Shown here piece after piece: positions 1 through 6,172 of a stretch of DNA of 11,089 nt. The DNA is from Rhizobacter sp. (lineage in GTDB: Bacteria > Pseudomonadota > Gammaproteobacteria > Burkholderiales > Burkholderiaceae_C). The DNA is taken from contig JANXVK010000079.1 in the NCBI GenBank assembly GCA_025351675.1, positions 1 through 11,089 on the forward strand, read 5' to 3'. The notes below the pieces were generated by a model that was given only the letters and a program-made list of their open reading frames with translations, was not told where the DNA came from and did no database searches. Both the position numbers and the translations under genes were made by a program. Within the stretch, counting starts at the first letter, position 1; each line of letters opens with the position of its first letter.

Positions 1-516
1 CAGCAGCAGCGGCGGCAGGAAGCGCAGGCCGCACAGATTGGCGGTCTGCTCATAGGGCGGCAGGAAGTCGTCGAAGAAGTAGCGGTTGTAGCTGTTCGGG
101 TGGTACGACTCTTCGGGGCCGCCGGTGGTCGCGACCAGCCACAGGTCCTTGCCGCGCAACGCGGTGCCGCCGGGCCCGTAGGCCCAGCCGAACGCGAGCA
201 CCTCGTCTAGCCAGAGCTTCATCAGCGGCGGCATGCTGTACCAGTGGATCGGGTGCTGCCAGACGATCAGCTTCGCGCTCGCGAGCAACGCCTGCTCTTG
301 GGCCACGTCGATCAGGTAGTCGGGGTAGAGCGAATACAGGTCGCGCACCACGATCAGCGGCGAGCTCCCGGAGGCCGGCAAGCGCCGCGCCGCGCGCATC
401 AGCCGGCGGTTGATGCGCGAGTGTTCCATCTGCGGATGCGCCGTGATGACGACCACATCGGGGCCGGGTGAGTGCGCAGCCGGCGCATCGAGAACGGAGA
501 TCTGGGTGTCGGCCAT
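1..516 (-). CDS. kefF: KefF-like NAD(P)H:quinone oxidoreductase (3' truncated by window edge)
   Basis: Flavodoxin-fold FMN oxidoreductase of the KefF/NQO family. In enterobacteria KefF is a cytoplasmic quinone reductase that also activates the glutathione-gated K+ efflux antiporter KefC. 172 residues are visible and the C-terminus runs off the left edge, with roughly 20-25 residues missing compared with E. coli KefF (about 176 aa). Seen: a beta1/FMN-loop segment VVVITAHP near residues 21-28, LYPDYLID (63-70), the family signature WQHPIHWYSMPPLMKLW (86-102), then FGWAYGPGGTALRGK (109-123) and ATTGG (129-133). The chosen ATG gives about 20 extra residues before the first strand and has only a weak ribosome site; a GTG inside the VVVIT codons is an alternative. 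The gene is divergent from the ParA gene. In this family a kefB/kefC-type antiporter gene usually follows, which would lie outside the window. Family assignment is strong; the Kef partnership is inferred. Confidence 0.9.
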   Translation of the reverse strand, partial: MADTQISVLDAPAAHSPGPDVVVITAHPQMEHSRINRRLMRAARRLPASGSSPLIVVRDLYSLYPDYLIDVAQEQALLASAKLIVWQHPIHWYSMPPLMKLWLDEVLAFGWAYGPGGTALRGKDLWLVATTGGPEESYHPNSYNRYFFDDFLPPYEQTANLCGLRFLPPLLL

Positions 517-625
517 GTGTCCGGAAAACAAGGGTGGGGGCGGGCGGCCGCTGGTTAGTCTCGATGGCGACAGGTTCGCGGGCCCCGTTAACATAACCCG
601 AAACTCGACAACGATGGGGGTTTGT
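517..625. promoter_or_regulatory. Divergent intergenic region between kefF-like and parA-like genes
   Basis: This 109-base gap separates two divergent start codons, so promoters for both genes should lie here. The only A+T-rich spot is GTTAACATAAC at 587-597, which could hold a -10 for the rightward gene (TAACAT 589-594), but I see no convincing -35 at the right distance. A run of five G at 616-620 lies 5 bases before the ATG at 626 and acts as the likely ribosome-binding site of the ParA gene. Confidence 0.3.
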
Positions 626-1243
626 ATGCCGGTGATCGTGGTGGCCAATCCGAAGGGCGGCGTGGGCAAGACCACCTTGTCGACCAACATCGCCGGCTAC
701 TACGCCTCGCGCGGCCAAAAGGTGATGCTGGGCGATGTCGACCGCCAGCAGTCGGCGCGCACCTGGCTCTCGCTGCGGCCGGCGGGGCTGGCGCCGATCG
801 CGGCGTGGGAGGTCACCCACGACGAGGTCGTGCGCCCGCCGAAGGGCACCACGCACGTGGTCCTCGATACGCCCGCCGGTCTGCACGGCAAGCGCCTCGA
901 CGAGGTCATGAAGCTGGCCGACAAGGTGCTGATCCCGCTGCAGCCGAGCATCTTCGACATCCATGCCACCCACGAATTCGTGCGCCAGCTGCTCGCGCAC
1001 AAGCGCAGCGCCAAGGTGCAGATCGCGATCGTCGGCATGCGCACGCGCGAGGGCACGATCTCGACCGACCAGTTGCGCGGCTTTCTCGATGGGCTGAAGC
1101 TGCCGTTGCTGGGCTTCTTGCGCGACACGCAGAACTACGTGCACCTGGCGGCGCACGGCCTGACGCTGTGGGACGTGACCTCGAGCCGCTTCGAGCGCGA
1201 CACCGAACAATGGCAGCCGCTCACGCAGTGGCTGGAGACCTGA
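626..1243 (+). CDS. Orphan ParA/MinD-family ATPase
   Basis: A 205-residue deviant Walker A ATPase of the ParA/MinD superfamily. These proteins dimerise on ATP, bind DNA or membrane, and position plasmids, chromosomes or protein complexes. Seen: the deviant Walker A motif KGGVGKTT (10-17) with signature lysine K10, the switch-I-like motif DVDRQQS (37-43, in place of the usual DxDPQ), and Walker B VVLDTPAG (78-85). There is no N-terminal helix-turn-helix, so this is a small ParA type like VirC1 or PpfA. I chose ATG 626 because the G-run at 616-620 suits it; ATG 614 would add four residues without a ribosome site. No parB or centromere-like repeat is visible nearby, so the cargo is unknown. The MaoC-type gene starts 25 bases downstream. 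It should not be called chromosomal ParA of a parAB pair. Confidence 0.9.
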   Translation: MPVIVVANPKGGVGKTTLSTNIAGYYASRGQKVMLGDVDRQQSARTWLSLRPAGLAPIAAWEVTHDEVVRPPKGTTHVVLDTPAGLHGKRLDEVMKLADKVLIPLQPSIFDIHATHEFVRQLLAHKRSAKVQIAIVGMRTREGTISTDQLRGFLDGLKLPLLGFLRDTQNYVHLAAHGLTLWDVTSSRFERDTEQWQPLTQWLET

Positions 1244-1268
1244 ATCCTCTTCCAAACGAAAGCACCGA

Positions 1269-1721
1269 ATGCGAAGTTTCGAGCACCTCACCGACCTGCA
1301 AGCGCTGGTCGGCCAGACCGTCGGCGTCAGCGAATGGATCACGGTCGACCAGCAGCGCATCAACCTGTTCGCCGACGCGACCGGCGACCACCAGTGGATC
1401 CACCTCGACGCCGAGCGCGCCGCGAAAGGCCCGTTCGGCACGACGATCGCGCATGGCTTTCTCACCCTTTCGCTGCTGCCGGAGATGAGCGCCTCGGCGT
1501 TCGAGGTGCTCGATACGCGCATGGGCGTGAACTACGGTCTCGGCAAGGTGCGGTTCCCGGCGCCGGTGCCGTCGGGCAGCCGGCTGCGCGGCCACTTCAA
1601 GCTGACGAAGTACGAGCCGATCGACGGCGGCGCGCAGTTGACGGTCGAAGTCACGATGGAGCGCGAGGGCGCCGACAAGCCGGTCTGCGTGGCCGAGTCG
1701 CTGGCGCGCCGCTACACCTGA
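1269..1721 (+). CDS. MaoC-like (R)-hydratase, single hot-dog domain
   Basis: A 150-residue single hot-dog protein of the MaoC/PhaJ/NodN group. Characterised members hydrate trans-2-enoyl-CoA to (R)-3-hydroxyacyl-CoA in the cytoplasm, feeding polyhydroxyalkanoate or lipid metabolism. Seen: the hydratase-2 motif FADATGDHQWIHLD (34-47), containing the catalytic Asp/His pair (D40 and H45), followed by the helix segment AHGFLTLSLLPEM (61-73) and the strand VNYGLGKVRFPAPVPSGS (87-104). Length is normal for a complete single-domain member. Start ATG 1269 has a poor ribosome site (purine-rich CGAAAG upstream), perhaps relying on translation from the ParA gene 25 bases before. The substrate cannot be told from sequence; no acyl-CoA dehydrogenase or PHA gene is adjacent. 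Confidence 0.9.
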   Translation: MRSFEHLTDLQALVGQTVGVSEWITVDQQRINLFADATGDHQWIHLDAERAAKGPFGTTIAHGFLTLSLLPEMSASAFEVLDTRMGVNYGLGKVRFPAPVPSGSRLRGHFKLTKYEPIDGGAQLTVEVTMEREGADKPVCVAESLARRYT

Positions 1722-1770
1722 CGCCGCGGCCGATCCGTCGCACCAGGCAGCGTGCGTGGTCGGCGGGGGT

Positions 1771-1776
1771 TAGGAT
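1771..1776 (+). promoter_or_regulatory. Possible -10 element for the two-component operon
   Basis: TAGGAT lies 24 bases before the response-regulator start, in a 78-base gap after the hydratase gene, in a setting (GTTAGGATCACCGCC) often seen for housekeeping promoters in this order. No good -35 lies 16-18 bases upstream (CAGCGT at 1748-1753 is the nearest), so support is weak. The ribosome site GGGGAG at 1788-1793 follows, six bases before the ATG. Confidence 0.35.
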
Positions 1777-1799
1777 CACCGCCTGTCGGGGAGAAGCGC

Positions 1800-2528
1800 A
1801 TGAAGGTTCTGCTGATCGACGACCACCCGCTGATCCTGCAGGCGCTGCAGGCCGTCATCGAGGGCTTGGGCACCGACACCACCGTGATCGGCGCCAACAG
1901 CGCCCGCGCTGCGCGCGAGACGCTAGAGGCCGCATCCGACTTCGATCTCGTGCTGCTCGATCTGCACCTCGGCGATGCCGACGGCTTCGATGTGCTGGTC
2001 GAACTTCGAGCCGCCCACCCGGCGCTGCCGGTGGTCGTGGTCTCGGCCTCGGACCGCAGCAGCGACGTGATCCGCGCGATCGACGCCGGCGCGATGGGCT
2101 TCGTGCCCAAGCGCGCCAGCAACGAGACCTTGTACGAAGCGCTGCACATGGTGATGTCGGGCGGCATCTACGTGCCGCCGATGACGATGGGCTCCGAGCC
2201 GGCCGCCAAGCCCGAAGGTGACACCGTGCCCAGCGTGTTGCGCGTGCTGCGCGAGACTGCGCACGACAGCGGCTTCCAGACCGGCGCGGTGCCGCTGGTC
2301 GATCTCGGCCTCACGCCGCGCCAGACCGAGGTGTTGGCGCTGCTGTTGAAGGGCCAGCCGAACAAACTGATCGCGCGCGAGCTCAACCTGTCGGTCGAGA
2401 CCGTGAAGGACCACGTCGCTGCCGTGTTGCGCACGCTCGGCGTCAGCTCGCGCACCCAGGCGGTGCTCGCGGTGAGCCAGATGTCGGGGCGGGGCGGGCT
2501 GTCGGCTTGGCGCCATTCAGGTCGCTGA
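1800..2528 (+). CDS. LuxR/NarL-type two-component response regulator
   Basis: A 242-residue DNA-binding response regulator, REC plus LuxR-type helix-turn-helix. Seen: acidic pair D7-D8 in LLIDDHP, phosphoacceptor D54 in VLLDLHLGD, the switch serine S82, conserved K104 in FVPKRAS, and a C-terminal HTH (about 171-222) with LTPRQTEVLALLLKG and the recognition region LSVETVKDHV. The linker of about 45 residues between the two domains is longer than usual and rich in P, S and acidic residues. Start ATG 1800 has a clear ribosome site, GGGGAG at 1788-1793. The gene ends one base before the GTG of the histidine kinase, so the two are almost certainly co-transcribed and cognate: the kinase would phosphorylate D54 and so control DNA binding. 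Target genes cannot be inferred. Confidence 0.95.
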   Translation: MKVLLIDDHPLILQALQAVIEGLGTDTTVIGANSARAARETLEAASDFDLVLLDLHLGDADGFDVLVELRAAHPALPVVVVSASDRSSDVIRAIDAGAMGFVPKRASNETLYEALHMVMSGGIYVPPMTMGSEPAAKPEGDTVPSVLRVLRETAHDSGFQTGAVPLVDLGLTPRQTEVLALLLKGQPNKLIARELNLSVETVKDHVAAVLRTLGVSSRTQAVLAVSQMSGRGGLSAWRHSGR

Positions 2529-2529
2529 G

Positions 2530-4437
2530 GTGCGCGCGATACCTGCAACCGTGCCCGCCGCGATCCCGCCCGAAACCCCGCTTGACCACGACCCGCACTT
2601 CGCCGCGGTCATCGAGATCGTCCAGAGCACCTACGTCTACATGCCGGCGGCGCTGGCCGGCTATTTGGCCGGCGTCGGCGTGGTCGCGATGCTGTACTGG
2701 CCGATCGCGCCGCTCGGCCTGCTCGTGCCGTGGGCCGGCGCGTTCGTCGCGATGTGCCTGGTGCGCGGGCTCGTGATCGCGCGCTTTCGCCGCGCCGCGC
2801 CGCGCACCCGCGCGCAGTGGCTGGCGTGGCAGCTGCGCTCGAACCTCGGCACCCTCGTCGCGGCGGCCTTGTGGGGTGCGACCGGCTGGATCTTCTACGG
2901 CCTGGGCGCCGAGCAGCAGCAGGCGACCGGGCTGATCGTGATCGTCTACACCTTCGCGGTCGCGGCGATTCCGGTGCTGTCAACCCAGCCGCGTCTGTAC
3001 ATCGCCTACGCCAGCCTGTGCCTGCTGCCGCTGGTGGTGCGCATCGCCTTGGTCGGCGATGTCCACAGTTATCAGCTGGCCGGCGAGCTGGTCCTGATCA
3101 TCAGCCTGAGCGCGGTGCTCGCCAACAGCTACCGCCAGGCGCTGTTGTGCGCGATCGACCACAAGGTGCAGGCCGACCAGCTCGCCGCGCAGCTGCGCGT
3201 CGAAACCTTGGCGGCCGAAGACGCGCGGCGCGAGGCCGAGATCGCGAACCGCGCGAAGACCCAGTTCTTTACTGCCGCCAGCCACGACCTGCGCCAGCCC
3301 TTGCACGCGATGGGCCTGTTCGCCGAAGCCTTGCGCCAGCGCGTGCGTGAGCCTGCCGGGCCGCCCCAAGGGCAAACACCGGAGGGCGACGCCCGCAGAC
3401 TCAACAATGACGCCGAGGTGGCGCAGCTCGTCAACAGCATCAACGAATCGGTCGACGCGCTCGAAGGCCTGTTCTGCGAACTGCTCGACATCACGCGCAT
3501 CGACAGCGGCGTGATCGAGGTGCATCCGCAGCACTTCGAGGTCGGTGACATCCTGCGCAAGCTGCGTCTGCACTTCGAGCCGAGCGCGTTCGAGAAGGGC
3601 CTGTCGCTGCGACTGCGCGGCGGCGGCCGGGTCGTGTTCGCCGACTCGCTGCTGGTCGAGCGCGTGCTGCGCAATCTGGTCTCGAACGCGATCCGCTACA
3701 CCAACGACGGCACCGTGCTGGTCGGCTGCCGCCAGCGCGGCGACCGGGTGCTGCTGCAGGTCTGGGACACCGGCCTGGGCATCCGTCTCGACGAGCAGGC
3801 GCGCATCTTCGACGAGTTCTACCAGGTGCCGAACACGCCCAAGGTCAGTCCCGACCAGCGCAAGGGGCTCGGGCTCGGCTTGGCGATCGTCAAGCGCTTG
3901 GCCGACTTGATGGGCGCGCCGCTGACGCTGCGCTCCACACCCGGCCGCGGCACCGTGTTTACGCTCGATCTGCCGCAGGGCCGTGCGCCCAAGCCGTCGG
4001 CGCTGCTCGCGATGTCGGGCGGCAAAGGCCCGGTCGGCATCACGCTGGCCGGGCGGCGCATCGTCGTCGTCGAAGACGAGCCCGCGGTGCGCGCCGGCCT
4101 CGAGGTGCTGCTGGCCGGCTGGGGCGCGCAGATTGACGCGTTCGAGAGCGTCGCGGCGAGCCGGGCCTGGGCCGAACGCAGCGACCCGGCGGTCGTCAAA
4201 CCCGATCTGCTGATCGTCGACTACCGGCTCGAAGAAGGGCTGAACGGGGTCGACGCGATCACCGCGCTGCGCGCGCGCTTCGGCCCCGCGATCCCGGCGA
4301 TTCTTGTCACCGGCAGCACGATGACCGGCCACGACAAGGAGGCGCACGACCACAACTTCCACCTGCTGATCAAGCCGGTGGTGCCGAACAAGCTGCGCGC
4401 GATGATCGCGTTCAAGCTCGGCGTGAAGCCGCCATAA
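2530..4437 (+). CDS. Membrane hybrid sensor histidine kinase with C-terminal receiver domain
   Basis: A 635-residue hybrid histidine kinase. The N-terminal part has about six hydrophobic helices (roughly 39-58, 60-78, 106-125, 133-151, 155-175, 183-200) with short loops and no periplasmic sensor domain, so it probably senses within the membrane. A short coiled coil (208-245) leads to the HisKA domain, with phosphoacceptor H252 in ASHDLRQPLH. The ATPase domain has the N-box VSNAIRYT (N386), G1 DTGLGI (413-418) and G2 GLGLGLAIV (446-454). A complete receiver follows: acidic E515-D516-E517, phosphoacceptor D564 in LIVDYRLEEG, T594 and K615. The start is GTG at 2530, one base after the regulator's stop codon. 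Residues about 274-293 are an extra stretch between the two dimerisation helices (see findings). The gene ends 12 bases from the convergent scpA stop codon. Confidence 0.93.
   Translation: MRAIPATVPAAIPPETPLDHDPHFAAVIEIVQSTYVYMPAALAGYLAGVGVVAMLYWPIAPLGLLVPWAGAFVAMCLVRGLVIARFRRAAPRTRAQWLAWQLRSNLGTLVAAALWGATGWIFYGLGAEQQQATGLIVIVYTFAVAAIPVLSTQPRLYIAYASLCLLPLVVRIALVGDVHSYQLAGELVLIISLSAVLANSYRQALLCAIDHKVQADQLAAQLRVETLAAEDARREAEIANRAKTQFFTAASHDLRQPLHAMGLFAEALRQRVREPAGPPQGQTPEGDARRLNNDAEVAQLVNSINESVDALEGLFCELLDITRIDSGVIEVHPQHFEVGDILRKLRLHFEPSAFEKGLSLRLRGGGRVVFADSLLVERVLRNLVSNAIRYTNDGTVLVGCRQRGDRVLLQVWDTGLGIRLDEQARIFDEFYQVPNTPKVSPDQRKGLGLGLAIVKRLADLMGAPLTLRSTPGRGTVFTLDLPQGRAPKPSALLAMSGGKGPVGITLAGRRIVVVEDEPAVRAGLEVLLAGWGAQIDAFESVAASRAWAERSDPAVVKPDLLIVDYRLEEGLNGVDAITALRARFGPAIPAILVTGSTMTGHDKEAHDHNFHLLIKPVVPNKLRAMIAFKLGVKPP
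3348..3410 (+). repeat. Probable in-frame insertion in the kinase dimerisation hairpin
   Basis: About 60 bases encode a Gly/Pro/Gln-rich stretch (REPAGPPQGQTPEGDARR, about residues 273-290) where related kinases have a short turn between the H-box helix and the second helix (ESVDALEGLFCELLDI). The DNA contains GGGCCGCCCCAAGGG followed by ACACCGGAGGGCG, which reminds me of short intergenic repeats scattered through Burkholderiales genomes. That likeness is from memory, and the exact borders are uncertain. The reading frame is preserved. Confidence 0.4.
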
Positions 4438-4449
4438 GCGGCGTGTCGA

Positions 4450-5319
4450 TCAAGCCGGCGCGTACGCCAGCCGCACGTAGATCGGCGCGAACGCCTCGGC
4501 CTGCGTCACTTCGAGCAGGCGCTCGCGCGCAAGCTCCAGCATCGCGATGAAGGTCACGACCAGCACCTGCGGGCCGCGGTTCACGTCGAACAGGTCCTCG
4601 AACATCGCGAAGCGCCGGCCTTGCAGCGCGCGCAGCACGATGCTCATGTGCTCGCGCACGCTCAGCTGCTCGCGCGTGATGTGGTGGTGCTGGTTCAGGT
4701 TGGCGCGTTTCAGGATGTCGGCCCAGGCGGCACGCAGCTCGTCGGCATCGACATCGGGGAAACGCGGCGCCAGCGATTGCTCGATCACGACCTGCGCGCG
4801 CAGAAAGTCGCGGCCGAGCAGCGGCAACTGGTCGATGCGCGCAGCGGCGACCTTCATCTGCTCGTACTCGATCAGCCGGCGCACCAGCTCGGCGCGCGGG
4901 TCTTCAGGCTCGCCGCCATCGAGGCTCTTCTTCGGCGGCAACAACATGCGCGACTTGATCTCGATCAGCATCGCCGCCATCAGCAGGTACTCGCTGGCGA
5001 GCTCGAGGTTCGTCTTGCGGATCTGCTCGACGTAGGCGAGGTACTGCCGCGTGACACTCGCCATCGGGATGTCGAGGATGTTGAAGTTCTGCTTGCGGAT
5101 CAGGTAGAGCAGCAGGTCGAGCGGGCCTTCGAAGGCTTCGAGGAAGACTTCGAGCGCATCCGGCGGGATGTAGAGATCCGTCGGCATCGCGAACAGCGGA
5201 TCGCCGTACAGGCGGGCGACCGCCACGTTGTCGACGACAACGTGGCTTGAATGACCATCGACGTTGTCGATCGCGGTCGGGCCGTCGTTCTCGCCGGCCC
5301 GTTCGGCGATGGCGTGCAT
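4450..5319 (-). CDS. scpA: Segregation and condensation protein A (kleisin)
   Basis: A 289-residue ScpA, the kleisin subunit that joins SMC heads and binds ScpB in the bacterial condensin for chromosome segregation. Seen: the N-terminal SMC-binding segment, with FEGPLDLLLYLIRKQNFNIL (63-82) and IPMASVTRQYLAYVE (84-98), then LASEYLLMAAMLIEIKSRMLLP (108-129) and a C-terminal winged-helix region (about 222-285). The first 60 residues are an extension with ARLYGDPLFAMPTDLYIPPD, which I know from other Burkholderiales ScpA proteins. The frame is open further upstream, but ATG 5319 is chosen because it overlaps the stop codon of the DUF3460 gene as ATGA and the sequence upstream in this frame encodes nothing conserved. 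scpB is not adjacent. A 12-bp inverted repeat lies in codons 25-33. Confidence 0.95.
   Translation of the reverse strand: MHAIAERAGENDGPTAIDNVDGHSSHVVVDNVAVARLYGDPLFAMPTDLYIPPDALEVFLEAFEGPLDLLLYLIRKQNFNILDIPMASVTRQYLAYVEQIRKTNLELASEYLLMAAMLIEIKSRMLLPPKKSLDGGEPEDPRAELVRRLIEYEQMKVAAARIDQLPLLGRDFLRAQVVIEQSLAPRFPDVDADELRAAWADILKRANLNQHHHITREQLSVREHMSIVLRALQGRRFAMFEDLFDVNRGPQVLVVTFIAMLELARERLLEVTQAEAFAPIYVRLAYAPA
5222..5246. repeat. Near-perfect 12-bp inverted repeat inside scpA
   Basis: Arms GCCACGTTGTCG (5222-5233) and CGACAACGTGGC (5235-5246) are exact reverse complements around a single A at 5234. As RNA the hairpin would have an 11-bp stem and a 3-base loop. It lies in codons 25-33 of scpA, encoding the end of the variable N-terminal extension. 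A second smaller inverted repeat, ATCGAC-GTT-GTCGAT, follows at 5257-5271. Confidence 0.7.
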
Positions 5320-5519
5320 CAGCCTTTGGTCTGGTAGACGTAAGGCTGCTGGGCCACCCTCGCGTCGCTGTAGTCGGCTTGCGCGTCGCGGTCGATGCGC
5401 TTGTCCCAGAGCAGATTCCGGCCGTGGCGTTGTTCTTCCTCCAGCGTCGGCTTGTTGGCCTTGAGTTCCTCGATGAACGAGGTAACGTCGGATTTGTAGG
5501 CTTTCCAGAACAATGGCAT
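5319..5519 (-). CDS. DUF3460 family small protein
   Basis: A 66-residue soluble protein of unknown function, matching the DUF3460 family of betaproteobacteria as I know it: an N-terminal helix with FIEELKANKPTLEEEQRHGR (16-35), then LLWDKRIDRDAQ and the conserved tail ARVAQQPYVYQTKG. It has no signal peptide or membrane segment. The ATG at 5519 has no strong ribosome site. Its stop codon overlaps the scpA start as ATGA, so the two genes are translationally coupled, an arrangement that suggests a link to scpA expression. A candidate -10 (TAAAAT, read leftward) lies at 5569-5574. No function is known to me. Confidence 0.85.
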   Translation of the reverse strand: MPLFWKAYKSDVTSFIEELKANKPTLEEEQRHGRNLLWDKRIDRDAQADYSDARVAQQPYVYQTKG

Positions 5520-5552
5520 GACGGCTTGGCGCGCACGCCACAGGGCAGGCGC

Positions 5553-5558
5553 TAGAGT
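5553..5558 (+). promoter_or_regulatory. Possible -10 element for the BamE-like lipoprotein gene
   Basis: TAGAGT lies 32 bases before the lipoprotein ATG. A TTGGCG at 5526-5531 could be a -35, but the 21-base spacing is too long for a standard promoter, so support is weak. The ribosome site GGGGAG at 5577-5582 follows. Confidence 0.3.
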
Positions 5559-5568
5559 GAGGTCCTTG

Positions 5569-5574
5569 ATTTTA
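5569..5574 (-). promoter_or_regulatory. Possible -10 element for the DUF3460-scpA operon
   Basis: Read leftward this is GCTAAAATCAAGG, with TAAAAT about 50 bases before the DUF3460 start. It is a good match to the housekeeping -10 and one of the few A+T-rich spots nearby. The -35 position (around 5592-5597) falls inside the start of the divergent lipoprotein gene and matches poorly. Confidence 0.4.
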
Positions 5575-5589
5575 GCGGGGAGACAGAAG

Positions 5590-6102
5590 ATGAGCTTTCA
5601 CGACCTCCCATGGCGACAAAAGCGCGGCTGGATGGCCGTCCTTGCGATCGCCGCGGCGCTGATCGGCTGCGACGTGCAGAACATCGCCGAACTCGAAGTC
5701 GGCGTCACCACCGAGGCCGACGTGCGCGCCAAGTGGGGCGACCCGGCGGCCGTCTACACCGAGGCCGACGGCAGCAAGACGCTCGAGTACCCGCGCCAGC
5801 CGGCCGGCCAGGTCAACTACATGCTGGCGATCGGCGCCGACGGCAAGCTGGTCGCGATGCGCCAGGTGCTGAAGCCGGCCAACTTCGCGAAGATCCAGAC
5901 CGGCTGGGACAAGGCCCAGGTGCGGCGCCTGCTCGGCCTGCCCGCCAAGACCCAGCGCTACGAACTGAAGCAGCAAGAGACCTGGAACTGGCGTTTCAGC
6001 GATGTCTCCGAGAACAAGCTTTTCTCGGTCACTTTCGACGCCAGCGGCCGCGTCGTCTCCACCGCGACGACGATCGACCCGAAGGACGATGGCGGGCGCT
6101 GA
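5590..6102 (+). CDS. Lipoprotein with two BamE/SmpA-like repeats
   Basis: A 170-residue predicted lipoprotein. The signal sequence has basic KR (11-12), a hydrophobic core (14-26) and lipobox LIGC with lipidated C27. The mature part holds two similar units: AELEVGVTTEADVRAKWGDP (33-52) followed by a strand-rich segment ending in DGKLVAMRQVL, and KIQTGWDKAQVRRLLGLP (101-118) followed by TWNWRF and a strand ending in DASGRVVSTATT. Both match the helix-plus-sheet pattern of BamE/SmpA domains (GxTxxxVxxxxGxP). Asp follows the lipid cysteine; in E. coli this tends to keep lipoproteins in the inner membrane, so an outer-membrane assembly role should not be assumed. Start ATG 5590 is backed by GGGGAG at 5577-5582; ATG 5632 would remove the basic residues of the signal. 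It is not bamE itself, which has one such domain. Confidence 0.82.
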   Translation: MSFHDLPWRQKRGWMAVLAIAAALIGCDVQNIAELEVGVTTEADVRAKWGDPAAVYTEADGSKTLEYPRQPAGQVNYMLAIGADGKLVAMRQVLKPANFAKIQTGWDKAQVRRLLGLPAKTQRYELKQQETWNWRFSDVSENKLFSVTFDASGRVVSTATTIDPKDDGGR

Positions 6103-6172
6103 AGACCCCGACGCGCGCTCGACCGCGGCGCGTTTCATCAAAATCGGCGGGGTCGGCTGTCACGATCCTGTC

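Noticed and set aside
50..1522. A 490-codon leftward open frame running antisense through the ParA and MaoC genes
   Set aside because: Its translation is Arg/Ala/His-rich with no domain, and it opposes two well-supported genes. It is a high-G+C shadow frame.
2980..4362. A 460-codon leftward open frame antisense to the histidine kinase
   Set aside because: Low-complexity translation with no motifs. The rightward frame has every kinase and receiver motif.
5320..5541. Extension of scpA upstream to an ATG at 5541
   Set aside because: The extra 74 residues are Arg-rich and overlap the DUF3460 gene in another frame; the ATGA overlap supports the start at 5319.
6002..6172. Extension of the CYTH-CHAD gene upstream to 6002 or 6089
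   Set aside because: The ExExK signature of CYTH proteins normally starts within a few residues of the N-terminus, which fits ATG 6173.
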